Positions 7,195 through 12,326 of a stretch of 12,326 nucleotides of DNA are shown in pieces (position 1 is the first letter of the stretch; every line of letters starts with the position of its first letter). Under the pieces are notes generated by a model, which saw only the letters and a list, made by a program, of their open reading frames with translations, did no database searches and was not told the origin of the DNA. The position numbers and the translations under genes were made by a program. The stretch is from Larix sibirica. Lineage: Eukaryota; Streptophyta; Pinopsida; Pinales; Pinaceae. Where the stretch lies: the NCBI GenBank assembly GCA_004151065.3, contig NWUY0304526647.1, forward strand, positions 1 through 12,326, written 5' to 3'.

Positions 7195-9640
7195 AACTAG
7201 ATGATGCTTGACCCAAGGTGCAAATTTGAGGAAGTTTCGTCTAATCCTCCCTCTGGATTATAATTGAATAGAACTTCACATTTGAGGAAAGGTCGGTCGA
7301 GCCTTTTTCTAGATGATTCTTAACCCCAGGTGAAAAATTAAGAAAGATTCACCTGATCCTTCCTCTAGAATATTATTGAACTCATGTGAACATTTGTGGC
7401 ATGGTCAGATGATCCTTCTTTAATATGATGCTTGACCCATTGTCTACATTGAGGAATCGTCGTCGGATCCTTCCTCAATATAATGCTTAATCCGAGATTC
7501 ACATTTGAAGAAGGGTATTTTGATTCTTCGTCTAGATGATATCTGACCCTACAGCCACATTTGAACAAATATTGGCCAATCCTTCTTCCAAATTGTGCTT
7601 TATGAGAGGTCCACTTATGCAGAAGGGTCAGTTGATCCTTCTACACGATAATGTTTGATCATACGTGACAATTTGAAGATGGGTCAGACAACCCTTCTTG
7701 AGATGATTCTTGATTATAGGTGCATGTGAGGAAGGGTCACTTGATCCTTCCTAAAAATGATGCATGAATCAAGGTCAATATCTGAGAAAGGGTGGGACAA
7801 TACTTCCTCCAGACGATGGTTGACCTATGTGAATATTTTGGAAAGGGTTGGTCGATCCCTACTATAGATGATTCCCGACGCATCTAGGTTAGATAAATAT
7901 TTGGCTAATCTTCCTTATAAATGAATATTGAACCTCAATGTTCACATTTTATGAAGGGTATGCCAATCCTTCCTCTATATAATTTTTTACGGCATGTCAC
8001 TATTTTAGAAGGTGTCAATCGATCTCTCCTCAAAATGAAACATTTTCTAGTTACCTTATTTTATACTGGATCAGGTGATATTTCTCCTAGATGGTACAAT
8101 TCCTATATATAATTTTTACAAGGGTTAGATAATTCTTTTATCTAGATGAATATAGATTTGTTGGATACCGTATATTAAGAACGGGCAGACTATGTTTCTT
8201 CCATATGACGTTTGAAACAAAATCCACATTTTAGGAAGGTTTGACGGATGTGTTATCAAATGATCTTCGACCCAATGTCCATACTTGAGGAAGGGTCAGT
8301 CATTCCTTCCTCTAGATGTTGGTTATCCCGAAGTCTACATTTGGGAAAGGGTCAGGTGATGCTTCCTCTAGATGTTTTTTTACCCATGGTGCATAATTAA
8401 GGAAGGGTCATCTGATCCTTCCTCGCGATAATGCTTGAACATAGGTTCACGTTTTAGGAAGGTTTGGCCTAGATTTCTTCTAGATGGTGCATAACCCCAT
8501 GTTAAAAATTGAGAAATGTCTATCCTAGCCTTTTCTCTACACAATGCTTGAAACCATGTGCACTTGTGTAGACGTTTTGGTTGATCCTTCCTCCAAACGA
8601 TGCTTGACCCATGCTCTAAATTTAGGTATGGTCATCGAATCCTTCTTCAATATAATTCTTAACCCAAGATCCACATTTGAAGAATGGTAGGTTGATCCTT
8701 CCTCTAAATGATGTTTGAACCTACAGATCCATCAGAGAAAGGTCGGTCAATCCTTTCTATAAAGAGCACTTGATCGCAGGTCCACTTTTGAAAAGCGTGG
8801 GTCAATCCTTCCTCCAGATGATGCTTGACCATATGTGCAAATTTGAGGAATGGTTGACCGAGCCTTCCACTTGATGATGTTTGACCCCAAGTACACATTT
8901 GAGGAAGGTTAAGACGATCCTTTCGATTAATGATGCATGAACCAAGGGGCATATTTGAGGAAGGGTTGGTCATTCCTTACTCCAAATTATGGCTCAGTCC
9001 ATCTAGGAATTTGAGGAAGGGTTCAATCCATGCGGTGCATAATTGAGGAAGGTTTGTCCAATCCTTCCTCATGATAATTCTTGAACCTAGGTTCACATTT
9101 GAGGAAGGTTCAGCCTAGACTTCTTCTAGTTGGTGTGCAACCCCATGTAAAAATTTGAGAAATGTCTAGCTAAGCCTTTTCTCTACACAATGCTTGAAAC
9201 CAGGTGCACTTGTGTAGAAGTGTCAGTCAATCCTTCTTCTAGATGATGTTTGACCAATGCTCTAAATTTAGGTATGGTCGCTATATCCTTCTTCCATATA
9301 ATACTTTACCTGAGCTCCACATTTGAAGAAGGGAAAGAAAATCCTTCCTCTAAATGATGGTTGACCCTATGGATCCATTCAAGAAAGGTGAGTCAATCCT
9401 TCCTCTAAAGGGTACTAAACCAAAGGTCTACTTTTTAAAAGGGTTGGTTGATCCTTCCTCAAAATGATGCTAGAGCATATGTGCAAATTTGAGGAATAGT
9501 TGGCCAATCCTTCCTCTTGATGATGCTTGACCCTAGGTATACATTTGAACAAGGGTCGTTCAATCCATCCAATCGATGATGCATGACCCGAGGGGCATAT
9601 TTGAGGAAGGGTTGGTTGTTGCTTCCTCGTGATGGATCTT
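7195..9640. repeat. Satellite array of about 57-bp monomers with internal hairpin
   Basis: The pattern gatgatgcttgaccc, aggtccacatttgaggaag, gggtcagtc, gatccttcctctagat recurs every 55-62 bp across about 2.45 kb, or roughly 40 monomers. Each good monomer contains gaggaagg and ccttcctc as an inverted pair about 10 nt apart (clear at 9045-9070 and 8398-8424), and often also tgaccc against gggtca. Monomers are strongly diverged in the middle (about 7860-8270) and better conserved at 8280-9640. Open frames inside, such as minus 8704-8973, follow the repeat and are not genes. Confidence 0.9.
8299..9615. repeat. 646-bp higher-order repeat inside the satellite (two copies)
   Basis: Distinctive variant monomers recur in the same order at a constant offset of 646 bp: ggtgcataatt (8388 and 9034), ggttcac (8444 and 9090), ctctacacaatgcttgaaac (8535 and 9181), and aggggcatatttgagg (8945 and 9591). 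The start of the unit is offset by 670 bp instead (gtcattcctt at 8299 and 8969), which implies a 24-bp deletion in the second copy near 9010-9033. About eleven monomers make up one unit. The monomers therefore diverged first and the block was duplicated later. Confidence 0.85.
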
Positions 9641-9855
9641 TAAATCACTGTGATGTCACCCTATCATGATGACATCACTTTGACATCACCATGCATCAGA
9701 ATATTGGGATGGTAATATTGTCCATTTTAATAGATCATTGTACTGAACTGGAATGAAAATTTGTGTTAGTGTAAATCCCAAACACAAATGGAGGTGAGGT
9801 GGTACTTTAAACCTACCCAAAAAGAGAATATATTGGAAATGCATATTGTGCTCCA
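9641..9855. other. Region without genes; TGATGTCA/TGACATCA inverted words
   Basis: Just right of the satellite, tgatgtca (9651-9658) is followed by tgacatca at 9670-9677 and again at 9681-9688, which allows a small hairpin. The rest is unremarkable AT-rich DNA. A 61-residue minus-strand frame (9686-9871) has no recognisable family. Confidence 0.5.
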
Positions 9856-9974
9856 GCAAATCCCTCCTCAAACACCATGATATCCCTTCAATACTCCTAT
9901 ATTTGAATTCCTCATGTGAAGAATCATGCTAACTAATGGTCATTCATATATGTTCATATGATAGTAATATATAG
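9856..9974. repeat. Direct repeat of about 120 bp, left copy
   Basis: This matches 10756-10876 in the same orientation. The shared core is cccttcaatactcctatat, followed by cctc-tgtgaagaa, tgttaactaa/gctaactaa, atatatgt and a terminal gataatatat. The spacing is about 900 bp, and a broken RNase H segment lies between the copies. The pair may be remains of LTRs or an old segmental duplication. Confidence 0.65.
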
Positions 9975-10224
9975 TTCAAAACCAACAATAACTCATGTGC
10001 AAGTTGCATGAGCATTGTCATCAACTATATCAAATACCTCAATGTTATATGAGGAATTACTCTTCCTAGTATAAAGTCAGGGTAAAACCCCAATTATTCT
10101 TACACATTCATGGCTGAAACCCATGGTAGACCTGTTAGTGCAAATAAGAGACTACTTGGAGAAGCTTAAAATGTACTAGATGTGATTATCCTTTGAGGAA
10201 ATTCTCCTATTTGAGCCAATTCAC
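9975..10224. other. Unassigned sequence between left repeat and RNase H remnant
   Basis: Stop codons are frequent in all frames. Given its position, this may be decayed retroelement coding DNA upstream of the RNase H remnant, but I cannot match any motif. Confidence 0.35.
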
Positions 10225-10440
10225 CTATTTATGAAATAAGCATTACATAAAGGTCTAACAAATCTTCCAATTTATAGGGATTCTAAGTTAACTATCATAC
10301 GGATGATGGGTGAAAATCAAGTGTAAATGTCTGGGCATTTTAATCTTGTTGGTCATCTAATGGAGGTTGCGGCTCTCTTTCAACATATATCTTTTACTCA
10401 TATATTTTGACAATTCAATCAAAGAAAAGTATTCATAGGG
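10225..10440 (+). pseudogene. RNase H domain remnant of a retroelement
   Basis: From 10240 the plus strand reads ALHKGLTNLPIYRDSKLTII, followed by RMMGENQV, a stop, then MSGHFNLVGHLMEVAALFQH, ISFTHIF, a stop, and QFNQ. This follows the plant retroelement RNase H order: AEyeALi-GL, l-i-GDSkLvI, W...i..l...F, isf-HvyRe-N. A one-base shift just upstream would supply IYE before ALHKGL, that is, the catalytic Glu block. Two in-frame stops, at 10324-10326 and 10408-10410, and the loss of the final AD block show decay. The order fits either the RNase H of a plant LINE or the additional RNase H of some Ty3-type elements. The flanking direct repeats do not decide between them. Confidence 0.55.
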
Positions 10441-10755
10441 TCCTCTCACAGCTGTAACAAGATGAATATAGGAATGGGCCTCTTGTCTCCTCTTTGAATT
10501 ACTCTATATATGACCTCTAAGGCATACGAATGCTTTGAATAATTTTAAATTAATTAATGAATATTTTACTCTTTAAAAAGGTTCTATCGATAATAAGGAT
10601 CTTTCAAATATGTTTTATGATGTATAAATATGAACTCTAGGATGGTTGTGGATTGTTCTAACTAAAAATCCTACTCAAGACACCTCACACACCACCTTTA
10701 GGTTGTTCACAGAGTCACAAGGGAAGTGTTGAATAAAGTGTGGGAACACTGGCAG

Positions 10756-10876
10756 GCTAAATCTCCCCTCGACACAACATGATAGCCCTTCAATACTCCT
10801 ATATCTGACTGCCTCGTGTGAAGAAAAATGTTAACTAAGATTAATTGATATATGTGCACTTGATGATAATATATGG
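10756..10876. repeat. Direct repeat of about 120 bp, right copy
   Basis: This is the partner of 9856-9974. The best block is gcccttcaatactcctatat (10785-10804). Similarity fades on both sides, before the gctaaatctcccctc block on the left and after ataatatatgg on the right. Confidence 0.65.
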
Positions 10877-11360
10877 CACCAATGATGCCTTGACCTGGAA
10901 TTTCTGAAACAGAGTGATCAGAATGTCTTCTGGAAGTTATTCTTATCTATCATAATCAGTAAATACTTTGTATTTTTTAGAAATAGGTAGTTGGGGAAAA
11001 AGTACAAGTGCAATTGATTATGAGCCTTGTCACTATGTAAAACATGGAAATTATAAAAAAAAAATACTACAGTTAATGTATTTTCATAGTATTCTTGAAT
11101 TACAACTCTAAATATAGGTTTCATAGAAGCACTCTCCATAGCACTATTACTTGATTGAAGAAGCATGCCTATAAATATATATAAGCCATGCTTTAGAAAA
11201 AAGGATTCGTTATTCCAATTTATGTCATTTTGGTTTTCCAATTTGTTGTCTATTTGTTAGAAAAAAAATTTCTTGGGCATACTATCTATTCGTAGTGCAT
11301 TACATATTTCTATAGAAGAGGTGTGTTGCTTTCTACTAACAGTTCTAAAGGCTTGGTTTC
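10877..11360. other. Region without a recognised gene
   Basis: A 107-residue minus-strand frame (10918-11241) reads through a stretch with hydrophobic segments (KHGLYIFIGMLLQSS and VVFFFYNFHVLH), but I recognise no family, and there is no convincing context for a gene. I list it as unassigned and probably spurious. Confidence 0.4.
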
Positions 11361-11369
11361 TTTTAGAGA

Positions 11370-11756
11370 TATAAGATTAAAGTGAATGCTCCTCCTTGTT
11401 TAAAGTTGGTTAATGAGTTCAAAGTTGCAATAATTGAGACATTGTTTCCTGATGGCCCTTTCCACCATTTCAAGGTCCAAGCCAGATCAAAATAATAAGA
11501 TTAGGAATCGAGAGATTGTTATGTCTATTGGTTGAATAATTCCACCGAATGCTAAGTCATATACATTTGAATGTAGGGAGATCGGTTTCTTGCTTCAAGA
11601 CAAATGGTAGAGCTTTTGTCTCTGTTTGAAATATATATATGATATTTAAATCTATAGATTCTTGCAAAGCATAAGCTAGATTTATGGGCTTTACAAGGAG
11701 TTGTGCTTGTTTTGGGAACTGGGTGGTTCAAAGGACTGCAATTGTAATAAGACTAT
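11370..11756 (+). pseudogene. Sulfate transporter (SULTR-like) 5' gene fragment, degraded
   Basis: From 11370 the frame reads YKIKVNAPPCLKLVNEFKVA, IIETLFPDGPFHHFKVQ, ARSK, then two stops (11493-11498). Plant sulfate transporters begin the conserved part with HkV-aPP...l..efk..lkETfFPDDPfr-FK-Q..s-k. A shifted frame continues with RLGIERLLCLLVE and a stop (11537-11539) where the family has -LGl-yflPIfEW. Later come SYTFECREIGFLL, then AKHKLD and, after a shift, IYGLY (family YAkLAnLdPiyGLY), and GGSKD (family GSSrD). The order is right, but every block is broken. A possible intron separates about 11605 and 11654. Living members are plasma-membrane or organelle sulfate carriers with about 12 membrane spans. 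Only the N-terminal quarter is present. Confidence 0.6.
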
Positions 11757-11770
11757 TGGAGCTTGAGTGT

Positions 11771-11788
11771 GAGTAGGTAAACCTACTT
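11771..11788. repeat. Short palindrome agtaggt-aa-acctact
   Basis: A 7-bp stem with a 2-nt loop, just after the sulfate transporter fragment. No function is assigned, and it could be chance. Confidence 0.4.
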
Positions 11789-11789
11789 G

Positions 11790-12105
11790 ACATTCATTCT
11801 AACAGTCTAAAAATTTCCATAACAAACTGTAGCCCTAAGAAATTTGTATGGATTGGAAATGACATCTAGACAGAAAATATATCTGTGACTTTGAGCCTTA
11901 ATTTTAATTTTCTCTGTCAATTACCGGTCAAAGATTGGAACTTCAACATTTTTTGTCTCAACGATGCATTTTTTAAGAAAACATTTTTTAAGAAATTTGT
12001 GCATAAAACTTATCAGAAATGTTCGTTATGAGGAGATCGTAGTGAGATTTCCACAGTCACAACCATCAACCCTTCAAATCTCTCTCCAATCAATGAAATG
12101 TGAAA
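11790..12105. other. Region without a recognised gene
   Basis: AT-rich sequence with stops in all frames and no motif I can assign. If the primer-binding-site call at 12110-12121 is right, the part nearest to it would be the leader of a minus-strand LTR element. Confidence 0.4.
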
Positions 12106-12109
12106 GTGT

Positions 12110-12326
12110 GTTTTGATACCGTGTAAAAAATCAAATAAGCATGGTTGAGCACCGTCGATTACACAGAGCATAATAGCATGGGATTTGACTCCATACCAAA
12201 TATTTCAAAGGTTGTGCCTCATCCATATTACAATAGCAATAAATTATTGTTGGTTGTGGAGCATGATCTTCCAGTCTCATAGATGATGTTGTTTCAGCCG
12301 TGTTGTACCCCAGGTTTGGTTATGAT
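12110..12326 (-). mobile_element. Possible LTR end and initiator-tRNA primer-binding site
   Basis: On the minus strand the sequence ...TTTTTTACA is followed directly by CGGTATCAAAAC (12121-12110). This matches 9 of 12 bases of the plant initiator-methionine tRNA primer-binding site TGGTATCAGAGC, and it abuts a CA dinucleotide as an LTR end should. The putative LTR would run from 12122 rightward past the window edge, so its other end cannot be tested. No gag or pol homology is visible to the left. Confidence 0.3.

Noticed and set aside
7365-7568. 67-codon minus-strand open frame
   Set aside because: Also inside the satellite array and following the monomer. It has no independent coding signal.
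8704-8973. 89-codon minus-strand open frame
   Set aside because: It lies wholly inside the 57-bp satellite and its peptide repeats with the monomer.
10918-11241. 107-codon minus-strand open frame with hydrophobic segments
   Set aside because: No family resemblance, an AT-rich Phe/Leu/Asn-heavy product, and no neighbouring exons.

Overview
The window looks like decayed intergenic DNA from the nuclear genome of a seed plant, most likely a conifer or another gymnosperm. Three things point there. It is AT-rich and dominated by old, broken repeats. It carries fragments resembling two plant gene families, an alpha-expansin and a plant sulfate transporter (SULTR). It also holds two remnants of Penelope-like retroelements (PLEs) with GIY-YIG endonuclease domains, a class that among plants is known mainly from conifers (the 'Dryad' elements). 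I see no intact protein-coding gene, tRNA, rRNA or CRISPR array. Every recognisable coding segment carries frameshifts or stops.

Layout, left to right. Positions 37-543 hold a GT-rich microsatellite and a purine-rich tract, which reads as the pyrimidine-rich 3' untranslated tail of PLE copy 1 on the minus strand. Positions 544-1400 (-) are the 5'-truncated coding part of copy 1: end of the reverse transcriptase (RT), linker, and GIY-YIG nuclease. Positions 1400-2240 are AT-rich, with a diverged direct repeat. Positions 2240-2398 (+) are an alpha-expansin exon remnant. PLE copy 2 follows on the plus strand at 2553-3890 (RT palm with both catalytic motifs, linker, GIY-YIG), then a pyrimidine-rich tail and a TA/GATA microsatellite. 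The two PLEs point away from each other and differ clearly in sequence, so they are separate insertions.

Positions 4160-5660 are a noncoding repeat field rich in GCAC/GTGC words. It includes a perfect 12-bp inverted repeat and a tandem array of about 150-bp units, each with a roughly 60-nt palindrome. Positions 5998-6275 are a nested tandem array (about 85-bp units of about 21-bp subunits). Positions 7195-9640 are a satellite of roughly 40 monomers of 55-62 bp with an internal GAGGAAGG/CCTTCCTC hairpin. Its right part is organised into a 646-bp higher-order repeat.

The right end (9640-12326) holds a direct repeat pair about 900 bp apart flanking a broken RNase H domain from a retroelement, a degraded 5' fragment of a sulfate transporter gene, and at the edge a possible primer-binding site and LTR end on the minus strand.

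Nothing here works together as a pathway. The window records repeated retroelement insertion, gene-fragment decay and local tandem amplification. The most unusual items are the two PLEs and the palindrome-bearing tandem arrays.
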